A stretch of 50,385 nt of DNA from Bacteroidota bacterium (GTDB lineage Bacteria; Bacteroidota; Ignavibacteria; UBA10030; UBA8401). A model generated the notes under the pieces. The model saw only the letters and a list, made by a program, of their open reading frames with translations, ran no database searches and had not been told where the DNA came from. This document shows, in pieces, positions 11,086 to 20,109 of this stretch; position 1 is the stretch's first letter; each line of letters starts with the position of its first letter. Both the position numbers and the translations under genes were made by a program. Location: the NCBI GenBank assembly GCA_027622375.1, contig JAQCAB010000011.1:1-50385 (forward strand), in the 5' to 3' direction.

Positions 11086-11802
11086 ATGACTAATCAAGTT
11101 TCAGCAATTAAATTAACATACGGATATTTAGAATTAAGAGAATACTATTATAAGGCAGCCAAGCGTGCAGTAACTTTTGCAGTTTCGGCTCATCTTTTAG
11201 CAATCTCATCTTATTTTATTTCTCAATTTTTATTTCAGGAAGATGAACCTGTTTACACTGTTCGAATCATGAAGTATAGTGATTTAGGACCGCCACCATC
11301 AATTGAAAATGCAGAAGCTGCACCTCGTGTAAATATTGCTGAACCAAGTGCAAAACCAACAGTTGGTATTCCAATTCCTGTACCTGATGCAGATATAAAT
11401 CCAGAAGCTACAATTGCGACACAAGAAGAATTAGCAGCTGTTTCTAATGATGCTGTAGCAGAAGGAGTTGGTAGCGGAGAAATAATAATCGAAGATGAAG
11501 GGCCTCCAGCAGATTTTGTTCCTGTTGAAAAAAATCCAGTTCCTGTAAAACAAGTTTCACCCGCATATCCCGAAATTGCAAGACGAGCAGGAGTTGAGGG
11601 AACAGTTTGGGTAAAAATTTGGGTTGATAAAGAAGGAAAAGCAAAGAAAGCTCAAGTAATTAAATCGGATGCAGAATTATTTAATCAACCTTCAATTGAT
11701 GCTGCAATGAAATGGATTTTTACACCAGCGATTATGAATAATGGTCCAGTTGCAGTTTGGGTTTCGATTCCGTTTAAATTTAAATTAAATCAGGGTAGAT
11801 AA
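11086..11802 (+). CDS. tonB: TonB family energy transducer
   Basis: Couples the ExbB-ExbD motor to outer-membrane receptors. The 238 residues comprise a cytoplasmic N-terminus of about 30 residues, one transmembrane helix near 31-50, a Pro/Glu-rich periplasmic linker (60-150) and the C-terminal TonB fold (about 155-235), which contains VSPAYPEIARRAGVEGTVWV and a closing WVSIPFKFKL strand. The 30-residue N-terminal extension before the helix is longer than in E. coli TonB but usual in Bacteroidota-type proteins. Last of the four motor genes. Confidence 0.9.
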   Translation: MTNQVSAIKLTYGYLELREYYYKAAKRAVTFAVSAHLLAISSYFISQFLFQEDEPVYTVRIMKYSDLGPPPSIENAEAAPRVNIAEPSAKPTVGIPIPVPDADINPEATIATQEELAAVSNDAVAEGVGSGEIIIEDEGPPADFVPVEKNPVPVKQVSPAYPEIARRAGVEGTVWVKIWVDKEGKAKKAQVIKSDAELFNQPSIDAAMKWIFTPAIMNNGPVAVWVSIPFKFKLNQGR

Positions 11803-11815
11803 AAACTTTGTTTCT

Positions 11816-12004
11816 ATGCAACAAGTATTGTATTACCTCCGCGGTATACTTGCATTAGTTTATATTTTAATAAGCGTTTTAATTTTAACTGATGTACTGC
11901 AACTTAAATTTGCTCTCGGAAATATAAAAATTCCTTTTGCGTTAGTTTTACTTGCTTACGGGGTCTTCAGAATATATCGCGTTGTTAAAGATTTTAAAAA
12001 GTGA
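11816..12004 (+). CDS. Small hypothetical two-helix membrane protein
   Basis: A 62-residue protein with two hydrophobic helices (about 8-27 and 35-53) joined by a short loop, and a basic C-terminus ending VVKDFKK. It starts 13 bases after tonB and its stop overlaps the GTG start of the next gene by four bases, which supports it being real and co-transcribed. No family is recognised. It could be an accessory of the TonB cluster, but that is inferred only from position. Confidence 0.7.
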   Translation: MQQVLYYLRGILALVYILISVLILTDVLQLKFALGNIKIPFALVLLAYGVFRIYRVVKDFKK

Positions 12005-12897
12005 AAATTAAATATTTATTTTTTTTAATCTTCACATTCCTTTTTTTTAATTGCGAATACAAGCCATCAATTCATCCGACTCGTGGCAAAACACATGTTT
12101 TAATTTCTGAAGATATTTCACCTGTTTTTATAAAACAAATAAATGAATTTGAAAGGTATTATTCTGAAGCAAAAATAAGTTACGGTATTTGTTCAGCACG
12201 CGAGGCAGTGGTTCAACTTTTAAATGACAGTGTAAAATTAATTGCAATTCCACGCGAATTAAATCAAGATGAATGGGAAGTTGTAAAAAAATATAACCTC
12301 TATATTGACACATTTAATATTGCTTTTGATGGAGTAGTTGTAATTCAAAATAAATTTCAAAATAAAACTGAATATTCCACAGACGACTTAAAAGAAATTT
12401 TGAATGGACAAAAACAAAATTGGAGTGATGGTTCAAAATTAATTGTTGCAATGGAAAATCAAAATAGTGGAGTTTACAATTTTTTAACAAAGAATTTCTT
12501 GCAAAAAAACAAAATTGGTGCTATTATCTATCCTTGCTCAACATCAACTCAAGTAGTTGATATTGTAGAAAAGAATAAATCTGTGTTAGGTTTTATTGCA
12601 TCAAGTTGGAATAAAGATTTCCAAAATAATATCAAAATAGTATCGATTGGAGATAAAAATTTTCAACGTGATACAACTGGCAAAATGGAATATTTTGAAC
12701 CGCACCCTGCACATATTTATAGAAATTATTATCCACTAAAAAGGAAGATATATTTAGTGGGGCGAAGTTTAAGTGGTGGTGTTGAAGATGGATTTATAAC
12801 TTTTGTTTCAAGCGTTAATGGACAAAAAATTTTTGTAAATAATAATCTTGTACCGGCAACTATGCCAGTCAGATTAATCAGTTTAACATCGGAGTAA
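12001..12897 (+). CDS. PstS-like substrate-binding lipoprotein
   Basis: A 298-residue periplasmic binding protein of the phosphate-type PBP-like family. It has a signal peptide with lipobox FFNC (Cys at about residue 18), so it is probably a lipoprotein. Family features include the region DGVVVIQNKFQNK and the helix following ENQNSGVYNFL, which corresponds to the ligand-binding segment. It starts with GTG, overlapping the previous stop. No PstC, PstA or PstB gene is near. The link to exbB-exbD-tonB and the TPR gene resembles a cluster seen in Bacteroidota, where a role outside classical ABC import is possible. Ligand not shown. Confidence 0.82.
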   Translation: MKIKYLFFLIFTFLFFNCEYKPSIHPTRGKTHVLISEDISPVFIKQINEFERYYSEAKISYGICSAREAVVQLLNDSVKLIAIPRELNQDEWEVVKKYNLYIDTFNIAFDGVVVIQNKFQNKTEYSTDDLKEILNGQKQNWSDGSKLIVAMENQNSGVYNFLTKNFLQKNKIGAIIYPCSTSTQVVDIVEKNKSVLGFIASSWNKDFQNNIKIVSIGDKNFQRDTTGKMEYFEPHPAHIYRNYYPLKRKIYLVGRSLSGGVEDGFITFVSSVNGQKIFVNNNLVPATMPVRLISLTSE

Positions 12898-12899
12898 TA

Positions 12900-14627
12900 A
12901 TGCAGAAAAAGGTTTTATTAATTTTAGTATCATTGTTTTTAACCAGTGATTTATTTTCACAAACGGATTATGAGTTAGCAAAAAAAGCTTTTCAACAATA
13001 TAAATACAATGAAGTTATAAAAATTCTTTCTAAAAATACCAAGTTTAAAAATCTAAATAAAAAAAAAGATAAACTTGAAGCAAATTATATGTTGGGAAAA
13101 TCATATTTGATTCAAGAAAACTATTCATCTGCCCAAAAATATCTTTTAATCGCAAAAGATATTGATGATGAACATATTAAAACATTGGTTTCTCTTGGAA
13201 CAGTTTATGCAAAACAAAATCAATGGCAAAAAAGTTTAAAAGAATTTACTACTGCAGAAAAAGAAGACAAAAAAAATCCAGATGTTCCTCTTGCTCGTGC
13301 ATTTATCTATTTGGATTTAGATTCAATTGATAAAGCGACAGAATATTTTACCAAAGCGAGCGTTTTAAATGATCAAATGCCAGAAATATTTATTGGTTTA
13401 GGTGATAGTTATGCAGAGCAAAATGTATATGAGTATGCAATTGAAAAATATAATCAAGCAAAAGTACTCGATCCAAAAAATCCACAAATATTAATTAAAA
13501 TTGGTCTTGCTTATACAAAATTGAAAAAAGGAAAAGAAGCCGCACAAGCTTTAAAAGATGCAGTCGATCTTGATCCAAGCAACACTCAGGTTTTACTTGA
13601 TTTAGGAAAAATGTATTACAAAAGTGGAATTTATAAAGAGGCCGCAATTTATTATCAAAAATATATTAATCTAGTTCCAAATGATTTTGAAATTTTAAAT
13701 CGATATGCAAAATCACTCTTTAAGATTAAAAATTATAATGAAGCAATACCTGTTTATAGTAAACTCTTTTCTATTAATCCTCAAATTGATTATAAAAGAC
13801 AAATTGCAAATTGTAATTATGAATTAGAAAATGTTCAAAACGCGATTTCAGTTTTGAGTGAGATACCACTTGATTCGATGAATTATAAAGACTTTATCAA
13901 AAAAGGCAAAGCATATTTAAAATTGCAGGATACTTTAAATGCAATTTCAAATTATAGATTAGCATATACACGAGATAGTTTATCTTCGGAAGTTTCTGGA
14001 GAAATGGCTGCAATTTTTGTTGCGCAAAAAAAGTTTGATGAGTCTGAAAATGAATACAATAGAATTTTAAAAAACGAACCGAATAATTTTAGTGCTCTTT
14101 TTTATGGTGGATTTTCGAGTTTTATGCTAGAAAAGTTTGAAGATGCAAAGCAAAAATTTAAACAAGTCGTTGTACTTCGTCCTGAATATTTACAAGGAAA
14201 AATGTTTTTGGCAAGAATGTATCAGGCTCAAGATTCGTTTGCAGTTGCAAAAGAAATGTTTAGCAAAATTCTTTTATCGTTAGATACAAATAAAATCACA
14301 GATTCGGTACAAATCGCAAAAAATAATTCAAGTAAAACTGAAATTTATAATGCACTTGCTGTCATTGCATACAAATCAAAAAATTATTTAGGTGCAATAG
14401 ATGAATTAAAGAAAGCAATTCTACTTGAATCAAAAGAAATAAAAAAGAAAAATGAAGGAATGCATTTATTCCTTGCACAGATGTATAACGTATCAAGAGT
14501 TGATAAAAAAATGAATTCTAAAACAAAAGATAGTATGAAAAAGAAAGCTGTTGATGAATATAAATTTGTATTAAAAATAAATCCAAATAATTTAACAGCA
14601 AAAAAAGAATTAGATCAACTTAAATAA
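12900..14627 (+). CDS. Tetratricopeptide repeat protein, exported
   Basis: 575 residues: a signal peptide (MQKKVLLILVSLFLTSDLFSQ) followed by roughly a dozen TPR units from about residue 25 to the C-terminus. Typical unit cores are KYNEVIKIL, AIEKYNQAKVLDPKNPQIL and FDESENEYNRILKNEPNNF. It is likely a periplasmic scaffold that binds other proteins, with no enzymatic domain. The gap to the PstS-like gene is two bases, so both are likely made from one transcript. A functional link to the TonB motor is inferred from the conserved gene order only. Confidence 0.88.
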   Translation: MQKKVLLILVSLFLTSDLFSQTDYELAKKAFQQYKYNEVIKILSKNTKFKNLNKKKDKLEANYMLGKSYLIQENYSSAQKYLLIAKDIDDEHIKTLVSLGTVYAKQNQWQKSLKEFTTAEKEDKKNPDVPLARAFIYLDLDSIDKATEYFTKASVLNDQMPEIFIGLGDSYAEQNVYEYAIEKYNQAKVLDPKNPQILIKIGLAYTKLKKGKEAAQALKDAVDLDPSNTQVLLDLGKMYYKSGIYKEAAIYYQKYINLVPNDFEILNRYAKSLFKIKNYNEAIPVYSKLFSINPQIDYKRQIANCNYELENVQNAISVLSEIPLDSMNYKDFIKKGKAYLKLQDTLNAISNYRLAYTRDSLSSEVSGEMAAIFVAQKKFDESENEYNRILKNEPNNFSALFYGGFSSFMLEKFEDAKQKFKQVVVLRPEYLQGKMFLARMYQAQDSFAVAKEMFSKILLSLDTNKITDSVQIAKNNSSKTEIYNALAVIAYKSKNYLGAIDELKKAILLESKEIKKKNEGMHLFLAQMYNVSRVDKKMNSKTKDSMKKKAVDEYKFVLKINPNNLTAKKELDQLK

Positions 14628-14639
14628 ATGAGGCCATTT

Positions 14640-15665
14640 ATGAAAAAATCATTAGTTATAAATTTTATTATTGTAATAAGTTTATTCATTACATCATGTG
14701 GTGGAAAAGTTGAAACTCCTGTTGTAACTAGCTGGAAAGTTTATCATGACAGATTTTTTGGTACAGAGTTAAAATATCCTGAAAACTGGATGTTTAGCAC
14801 AGATTCAAAAAAAATAAAAATTTATTCTTCGCAAGATGTTGCAGATAAATTTTATGAATTATATTCTGTCGGTTCAGTTTCAGGAACTCCAACTGGAGTT
14901 GAAATTGAATATGGATCGTCAACATTCAAAGATTCAAAAATTTCAACATTAGATGAATATAAATCTAGCGAAGCAGCATCATGGGCAGGAATAACATTCT
15001 CGGAAAATAAAAAAGCATATTTAGAAAAAAAAGATGCAATTGAATTTACTTTTCAAGCGCAAGCTGGACAAAATGCAAAGTTACAAGTGAGACAAATTAT
15101 TTGTGTAAGCGATAGTACGTTTTACTATTTAAAATATTCAGGTTTTAATGATTATTATGAAGCTTATACATCGATATTTGATTCAATTGTAAGCTCTGTA
15201 ATTTTGCCAAGACCAAAAATTAAAGGGAAAGAAATTGATGAATCTTTGCCATCAGAATATTTTACAACTTATGATGATGAATATTTTAACTTATCACATC
15301 CTGATAATTTCCAACCTAATTTTCCAACAAAAAAGGGAGAAACAATTTATTCAGTAGAATTAATTGGATATAGGCAAGATTGTACAATTTTACTTGATGT
15401 ACTTCCTGCAAAAGATTTAACACTTGAAAAAGTTTTTGATCAAAATAAAAATAAATACAATACAACTAGTTCAAGTGAAATTACAATTGGTGGAAATAAT
15501 GCAAAAGTTTTAACTTATTCACCTGTAAAAAATATTGAACGTAAAGTTTATTTTATTGTTAAGAATAATAAATTTTATAGAATTTTTGTAACATGGTTTA
15601 AACCGATGTCAAAAGATTTTGTACCAGCATTTGATAAGTCAATAAAATCTTTGACAATTAAATAA
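14640..15665 (+). CDS. Lipoprotein with two PsbP-like halves
   Basis: The start at 14640 is preferred over 14628 because it puts the signal peptide MKKSLVINFIIVISLFITSC directly at the N-terminus with a lipobox Cys, and an AGG sits just upstream. The mature protein seems to be a duplication. Residues about 35-180 begin VYHDRFFGTELKYPENW, and about 205-340 begin TYDDEYFNLSHPDNF. Both resemble the opening of PsbP/PsbP-like domains. Function is unknown; such domains in non-photosynthetic bacteria are not assigned. It lies directly behind the TPR gene and ends the cluster before the tRNA. Family assignment is moderate. Confidence 0.7.
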   Translation: MKKSLVINFIIVISLFITSCGGKVETPVVTSWKVYHDRFFGTELKYPENWMFSTDSKKIKIYSSQDVADKFYELYSVGSVSGTPTGVEIEYGSSTFKDSKISTLDEYKSSEAASWAGITFSENKKAYLEKKDAIEFTFQAQAGQNAKLQVRQIICVSDSTFYYLKYSGFNDYYEAYTSIFDSIVSSVILPRPKIKGKEIDESLPSEYFTTYDDEYFNLSHPDNFQPNFPTKKGETIYSVELIGYRQDCTILLDVLPAKDLTLEKVFDQNKNKYNTTSSSEITIGGNNAKVLTYSPVKNIERKVYFIVKNNKFYRIFVTWFKPMSKDFVPAFDKSIKSLTIK

Positions 15666-15690
15666 AAAATATTTGTGATAATGGTGTTTG

Positions 15691-15773
15691 TGCCCGAGGG
15701 GAGAGTTGAACTCCCATGCTCTTTCGAGCGCCGCCTCCTGAAGACGGTGTGTCTGCCATTTCACCACTCGGGC
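15691..15773 (-). tRNA. tRNA-Leu (CAG)
   Basis: Read on the minus strand, an 83-base cloverleaf: acceptor GCCCGAG pairs with CTCGGGC and is followed by discriminator A. The anticodon stem CCGTC/GGCGG closes the loop TTCAGGA, with anticodon CAG. A long variable arm (CGCTCGAAAGAGC) is typical of leucine tRNA, and the T arm is GGGAG-TTCAACT-CTCCC. The CCA end is not encoded: CAA follows the discriminator. It stands alone between two + strand genes. Confidence 0.95.
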
Positions 15774-15862
15774 TAAGTGTAAAAATAAGAACATAAATTT
15801 GAATTTCAATTCTTAGAAAATATTTATTAATAGGATTATCTTTTTTGTAAATTAAATTTTAT

Positions 15863-16726
15863 ATGCCAATAAAACGCGCAATTGTTTGGACAATATTTTG
15901 GGTTTCAAGTTCATTTATATTTAATGTACTAATTTATTTTTATTGGGATACTTGGTTCCCTGAAAGTACATTGACAAACTGGGATGCAGCACTTGCATAT
16001 TTTACAGGATATATAATTGAAAAATCTTTAAGTATTGATAATCTTTTTGTTTTTCTATATATCTTCACATTTTTTAAAATTAAATCTCATGCACAACGTA
16101 AAATTTTAAATTATGGAATTTTAGGTGTAATAATTTTAAGAGGAATTTTTATTGTTATCGGTGTTAATATGATTCGTGAGTTTGAGTGGGTGCTGTATAT
16201 TTTTGGATTAATTTTAATTTATACAGGTTACACAATGGCGTTTGGAAAAGAAAAAGAAATTCATCCCGAAAAAAATGTATTACTGAAAATGTTTAAAAAA
16301 ATAATGCCACTTAAAACAGAATTTGATGGCGAAAAATTTTTTACAAAAGAAAATGGAAAACTATTTGCAACACCAATGGTTGTTATTCTGATAATTGTTG
16401 AATCAACAGATTTAGTTTTTGCGATCGATTCAATCCCAGCAATATTTGCAATTACAACAGATCCATTTATAATTATGACATCTAATTTAATGGCAGTAAT
16501 CGGTCTACGTTCGCTCTATTTTGTTTTAGAAAAAATCCAATCTGCATTTATTTATGTAAAATATGGTGTTGGAATTGTACTTGCTTTTGTAGGTCTAAAA
16601 ATGCTACTTGGCTATTTTGATGAACATATTGACACATTAATTTCTTTATATATTATCCTCACAATACTTTCGACATCAGTAATATTTTCAATAGTTGCTT
16701 CAAAGCATAAAAAAGAGAATAAATGA
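15863..16726 (+). CDS. TerC/Alx family integral membrane protein
   Basis: 287 residues and about eight transmembrane helices. It carries the two family hallmarks with acidic residues in the membrane: EKSLSIDNLFVF (about 54-65) and VVESTDLVFAIDSIPAIFAI (about 178-197). A cytoplasmic loop rich in Lys and Glu (about 125-165) separates the halves. Family members related to Alx and MeeY export manganese; TerC proper is linked to tellurite resistance, so the substrate here is inferred as Mn2+ at most. Its TGA overlaps the next ATG by four bases. The 89 bases to the tRNA show no clear yybP-ykoY riboswitch. Confidence 0.88.
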   Translation: MPIKRAIVWTIFWVSSSFIFNVLIYFYWDTWFPESTLTNWDAALAYFTGYIIEKSLSIDNLFVFLYIFTFFKIKSHAQRKILNYGILGVIILRGIFIVIGVNMIREFEWVLYIFGLILIYTGYTMAFGKEKEIHPEKNVLLKMFKKIMPLKTEFDGEKFFTKENGKLFATPMVVILIIVESTDLVFAIDSIPAIFAITTDPFIIMTSNLMAVIGLRSLYFVLEKIQSAFIYVKYGVGIVLAFVGLKMLLGYFDEHIDTLISLYIILTILSTSVIFSIVASKHKKENK

Positions 16727-18372
16727 AATTTATAAAATTAAGTATTGTAATATTATTTGTAAATATTACAATACATTCTCAAACAGTATATTTGCATTCT
16801 AGTCACAAAGTTTATCAATTTTTAAAAAGAGCTGAATCAAAAGGCTTGCTTAAAAATTATAGGGATGCTGTAAAACCTATTTCAAGAAATAATATTGCTT
16901 TATTTATTACAACAATTAATTCACAAAAACATTTATTATCTCAAGTTGATAAAGATAATTTACAATTTTATAAAGAAGAATTTTATCAAGAATTAAAAAA
17001 TCAAAATTTACTTTCTGTAGATGATTCAATTTATTTGAGCGAAAGATGGAATTTATATTCTTATAAAAGTGATGGAACGATTGTAAATGGAAATTTTGTC
17101 GGTGGTTACACATATCGTGATTGGCCTTTTAAAAAACTAACTCGAACAAGATCAAATGGTTTAATTACTTATGGATATTTAGGTTCAAGTATTGGTGGAT
17201 ATCTTTATTTTAGAGATCATCAACAAGGTGGATCTTATCAAGATCCAAATTTTAAATTTTCATCTGAACAAGGACAAATACCAATTAGATCAACAAGTAA
17301 AAATGTTGAATATGATTTTGCAGATGCACAATTAAATTTTGATCTACCATATGTTACATTATCAATTGAAAAAATGAATAATGTTTGGGGAGCAGGAAAT
17401 CGTGGAAATATTATTTTATCAACCAAGGCGCCTTCATATCCACAAATTAAAATCAGTGCAAAGTTAGGAGAAAAAGTAAATTTTACTTACATCCATTCAT
17501 CACTTCACTCTGAAATTACTGATTCTGTAAATTCTTATTTAACTCCATACGGTTCCTCAAATAGTATTTATAGAAAAATATATCGCCAAAAATATATGGC
17601 TTCACACATTTTAGAGTTTACTCCAATTACTGGAATTGATATTGCAATTGGTGAATCAAATATTTATGGAAATAGAAATCCTGAATTACTTTTTTTATTA
17701 CCAACTATGTTTATTAAAGCATCAGAGCATTACACAGTTGATTTAGATAATAATCAAATGTTTGGCTCATTTGATATTAATTTAATCCCAAATTATAATT
17801 TTTATGGAAGCTTATTTATAGATGAATTTTCAACAGAAGAATTTCTTCGAGAAGATAGGCAACGAAATCAAATTGGATTTACACTTGGCACACATATTTA
17901 TGATTTGGTATATGAAAATACCAATATTCTTTTTGAATATACCAGATTAAATCCGTGGGTTTACAATCATAAATTTCAAGATGCAACTTATCAAAGCCAT
18001 AATTTTGATTTAGGCCATTGGGTTGGTCAAAATGGAGATTTGTTTTATACCGGAATAACTTACAATCCAATTTATAATCTTCAACTTACATTTGAATATG
18101 AAAAAATTCGCAAAGGTGGAAAAAAAGAAAATACTTTTCAATACCAAATTCCAACACCTGAATTTTTATATTCTCCTTTACTCACTCAAAGTTACGTTGG
18201 TTTAAATGTTAAATATGAACCAATCCGAGATTTAATTGTTGATTTTCATTTAAGAAGTGCAAGTTATTCTCAAGAGGCTTCAATCCCACAAATCGAAAGT
18301 ATGCCAAGAATTAGTGATGATTATTCATCTAAAATTGACTTATTTCTCGGGATTCGATATAATTATCAATAA
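16723..18372 (+). CDS. Capsule assembly Wzi-like outer-membrane beta-barrel protein
   Basis: 549 residues with a signal peptide (cleavage after about residue 19, HSQ). An N-terminal helical region (about 28-95) matches the Wzi/TPR-less layout: HKVYQFLKRAESKGLL then a helical bundle. It is followed by alternating amphipathic strands rich in Tyr, Asn and aromatic residues to the C-terminus (LFLGIRYNYQ), as expected for a large outer-membrane barrel. Wzi anchors capsular polysaccharide in enterics; distant homologues in this phylum have no shown role. It is translationally coupled to the terC-like gene, but no capsule genes are near. Confidence 0.7.
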   Translation: MKFIKLSIVILFVNITIHSQTVYLHSSHKVYQFLKRAESKGLLKNYRDAVKPISRNNIALFITTINSQKHLLSQVDKDNLQFYKEEFYQELKNQNLLSVDDSIYLSERWNLYSYKSDGTIVNGNFVGGYTYRDWPFKKLTRTRSNGLITYGYLGSSIGGYLYFRDHQQGGSYQDPNFKFSSEQGQIPIRSTSKNVEYDFADAQLNFDLPYVTLSIEKMNNVWGAGNRGNIILSTKAPSYPQIKISAKLGEKVNFTYIHSSLHSEITDSVNSYLTPYGSSNSIYRKIYRQKYMASHILEFTPITGIDIAIGESNIYGNRNPELLFLLPTMFIKASEHYTVDLDNNQMFGSFDINLIPNYNFYGSLFIDEFSTEEFLREDRQRNQIGFTLGTHIYDLVYENTNILFEYTRLNPWVYNHKFQDATYQSHNFDLGHWVGQNGDLFYTGITYNPIYNLQLTFEYEKIRKGGKKENTFQYQIPTPEFLYSPLLTQSYVGLNVKYEPIRDLIVDFHLRSASYSQEASIPQIESMPRISDDYSSKIDLFLGIRYNYQ

Positions 18373-18416
18373 AAATTAAACTTTTTAATACAATTAGTTG
18401 TCAATAGATTATCTGG

Positions 18417-18965
18417 ATGAGTGCACAAGATGACTCTGAATTAATAAAACAGTTTTTAGCTGGAGATGAGAAAGCATTCAACTTGCTGGTTTATAGATAT
18501 CAAGAACGAGTATATTGGCTTGTAAGAAGAATTGTTGTTGATCATGATTCTGCAAATGATGTTGTGCAAGATGTATTTATTAAAGTTCATTCTAGTTTAA
18601 AAGGATTTAAAGGTGAATCAAGTTTATACACATGGCTTTATAGAATTGCTCTTAATTTTAGTTTTAATGAGTTACGCAAAAGAAAAATTAGACAAAGCTT
18701 TTCAATTGAACAAGATGAAATTGATATTGAATCGGAAGATGAGTCACCTGAAAAATTTGTAATATCAAATGAATATAAAAAAATTATTGAAGAGGCAATT
18801 AAGACATTACCAGAAAAACAAAGAAAAGTTTTTATTTTAAGATATTATGAAGAAATGCCATTTAATGAAATTTCAAAATTACTTAAAACTAGTGTTGGCG
18901 GATTGAAAGCAAATTATTTTCATGCATTAAAAAAAATTGGAAAATATGTTAAATCGAAGATGTAA
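18417..18965 (+). CDS. RNA polymerase sigma factor, ECF (RpoE-like) subfamily
   Basis: 182 residues. Region 2 (about 25-95) has the YQERVYWLVRRIV and DVVQDVFIKVHSSLKGFKGESSLYTWLYRIA motifs. A variable acidic linker (IDIESEDESPE) precedes region 4 (about 125-178), with LPEKQRKVFILRYYEEMPFNEIS and the helix-turn-helix following it. It directs RNA polymerase to a dedicated promoter set, probably for envelope genes. The next gene overlaps it and has an anti-sigma zinc motif, so the two form a sigma/anti-sigma pair. Confidence 0.93.
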   Translation: MSAQDDSELIKQFLAGDEKAFNLLVYRYQERVYWLVRRIVVDHDSANDVVQDVFIKVHSSLKGFKGESSLYTWLYRIALNFSFNELRKRKIRQSFSIEQDEIDIESEDESPEKFVISNEYKKIIEEAIKTLPEKQRKVFILRYYEEMPFNEISKLLKTSVGGLKANYFHALKKIGKYVKSKM

Positions 18966-19563
18966 TAAAATAGAATCTCTCTTAATTGAATACCTTGAGG
19001 GATCTTTAACTATTGATAATTCAAAATTAGTTGAAGAGCATATTATAAATTGCAGTTCTTGCAATAATGTTTATCAAGATTGTAAATTAACTTTTGAGGT
19101 GTTAAAAAAAGAAAGTTCATATTCAATCCCACAAAATTATTTTTCTAATTTACCAGCTCTAATCCAAAATAAAATATCAACTAAAAAAATAAAGTTTACT
19201 TTCCCCATATTTAGTTTTAGATTTTCAGAATCAATTGCTGCAATATTCGTCATCGGTTTGATTCCAGGTTTATATTTTCTTTTAAATGATTCTAATTTTG
19301 AAATCAATAATAATCAATTTAACTCTGAAGCAATTACAGAGGTTGAATTAAATGAAAATCATTACTCAATAAATTTAAATAATGAATATTATTTCACAGA
19401 AAAAGACAAAACAGTTGAGTCTAAACTTTATTTACAAATATTAATTCCAAAAGATTCCCATAAGGAAGAAATGGCTTTAGAATTAAATGATGTAATATTA
19501 GATTATTTATTGAATGATCTGAAAACAAAATCGGAGTATGAATATATTGCATCGGTTTATTAA
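18946..19563 (+). CDS. Zinc-finger (zf-HC2) transmembrane anti-sigma factor
   Basis: The ATG at 18946 is chosen over an upstream in-frame TTG at 18937; it overlaps the sigma gene by 20 bases. N-terminal EEHIINCSSCNNVY gives the HxxxCxxC zinc motif of ZAS-type anti-sigma domains, near residues 30-45. A single transmembrane helix follows at about 98-115 (AAIFVIGLIPGLYFLL), then an exported C-terminal domain of about 90 residues of unknown fold. It presumably holds the upstream ECF factor at the membrane until an envelope signal releases it. Confidence 0.85.
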   Translation: MLNRRCNKIESLLIEYLEGSLTIDNSKLVEEHIINCSSCNNVYQDCKLTFEVLKKESSYSIPQNYFSNLPALIQNKISTKKIKFTFPIFSFRFSESIAAIFVIGLIPGLYFLLNDSNFEINNNQFNSEAITEVELNENHYSINLNNEYYFTEKDKTVESKLYLQILIPKDSHKEEMALELNDVILDYLLNDLKTKSEYEYIASVY

Positions 19564-19576
19564 TGAAAGGATAATT

Positions 19577-20056
19577 ATGAAACTAATGATACCACTTTTT
19601 ATTTTATTAATTTTAGGAATTGATCTTTCTGCGCAAGCTCATAAGCATAAAGAAAGAATGCAAAGTCGGCTTGAAAGTTATAGAAAAGTCAGATTGATGG
19701 AAGATTTAAATATGAGTGAAGATCAATCGATACAATTTTTTTCCCGCTTTAATAAACAGAGAGAAAATATAAGTGAAATAGTTCGTGAGAGAGGTAAAAT
19801 ATTATCAAAATTACGTAATCAAATAAAAAGTAATTCAAACCAAACTGAACTTGAAAATTCTGTAAAACAATATACTGATTTGAATAATAAAATTATTGAG
19901 CAAGAAGTTAAATTTTTAGATGAGTTGAAAATTGTTTTAACCCCTCAGCAAGTTGCAGAATATGTTGTTTTTCAGCAAGACTTTCGTGATGACTTGAAAA
20001 CAATAATGCAAGTTTTACCGAATCAAAAAGGATTTCGGCCTCAAAGAGAAAAATAA
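19577..20056 (+). CDS. Spy/CpxP-like (LTXXQ) periplasmic protein
   Basis: Start placed at 19577, after a GAAAGGA ribosome site, because it gives a clean signal peptide (MKLMIPLFILLILGIDLSAQA). A start 39 bases upstream would overlap the preceding gene. The mature protein is helical and highly charged, with a DLNMSEDQSIQFF segment and a later LTPQQVAEY matching the LTxxQ repeat of Spy/CpxP periplasmic chaperone-like proteins. Total 159 residues. With the sigma/anti-sigma pair it makes an envelope-stress unit; this is inferred from gene order. Confidence 0.75.
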   Translation: MKLMIPLFILLILGIDLSAQAHKHKERMQSRLESYRKVRLMEDLNMSEDQSIQFFSRFNKQRENISEIVRERGKILSKLRNQIKSNSNQTELENSVKQYTDLNNKIIEQEVKFLDELKIVLTPQQVAEYVVFQQDFRDDLKTIMQVLPNQKGFRPQREK

Positions 20057-20074
20057 TTTATTTTCCTTTCCTTT

Positions 20075-20100
20075 TTAGTTAACCACTAACTAATTATTTT
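20075..20100 (+). terminator. Weak hairpin after the sigma-factor unit
   Basis: TTAGTTA-ACCAC-TAACTAA is a perfect 7-5-7 inverted repeat, followed by TTATTTT. It lies 18 bases after the Spy-like stop and 16 before the desulfurase ATG. It may be a low-GC intrinsic terminator, or an operator for the desulfurase gene. The stem is AT-rich and weak, so neither reading is firm. Confidence 0.35.
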
Positions 20101-20109
20101 AGTTGTTAG

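Noticed and set aside
15774-15862. Manganese (yybP-ykoY) riboswitch ahead of the terC-like gene
   Set aside because: Only 89 AT-rich bases are available and no paired stems or conserved loops of that class are seen.
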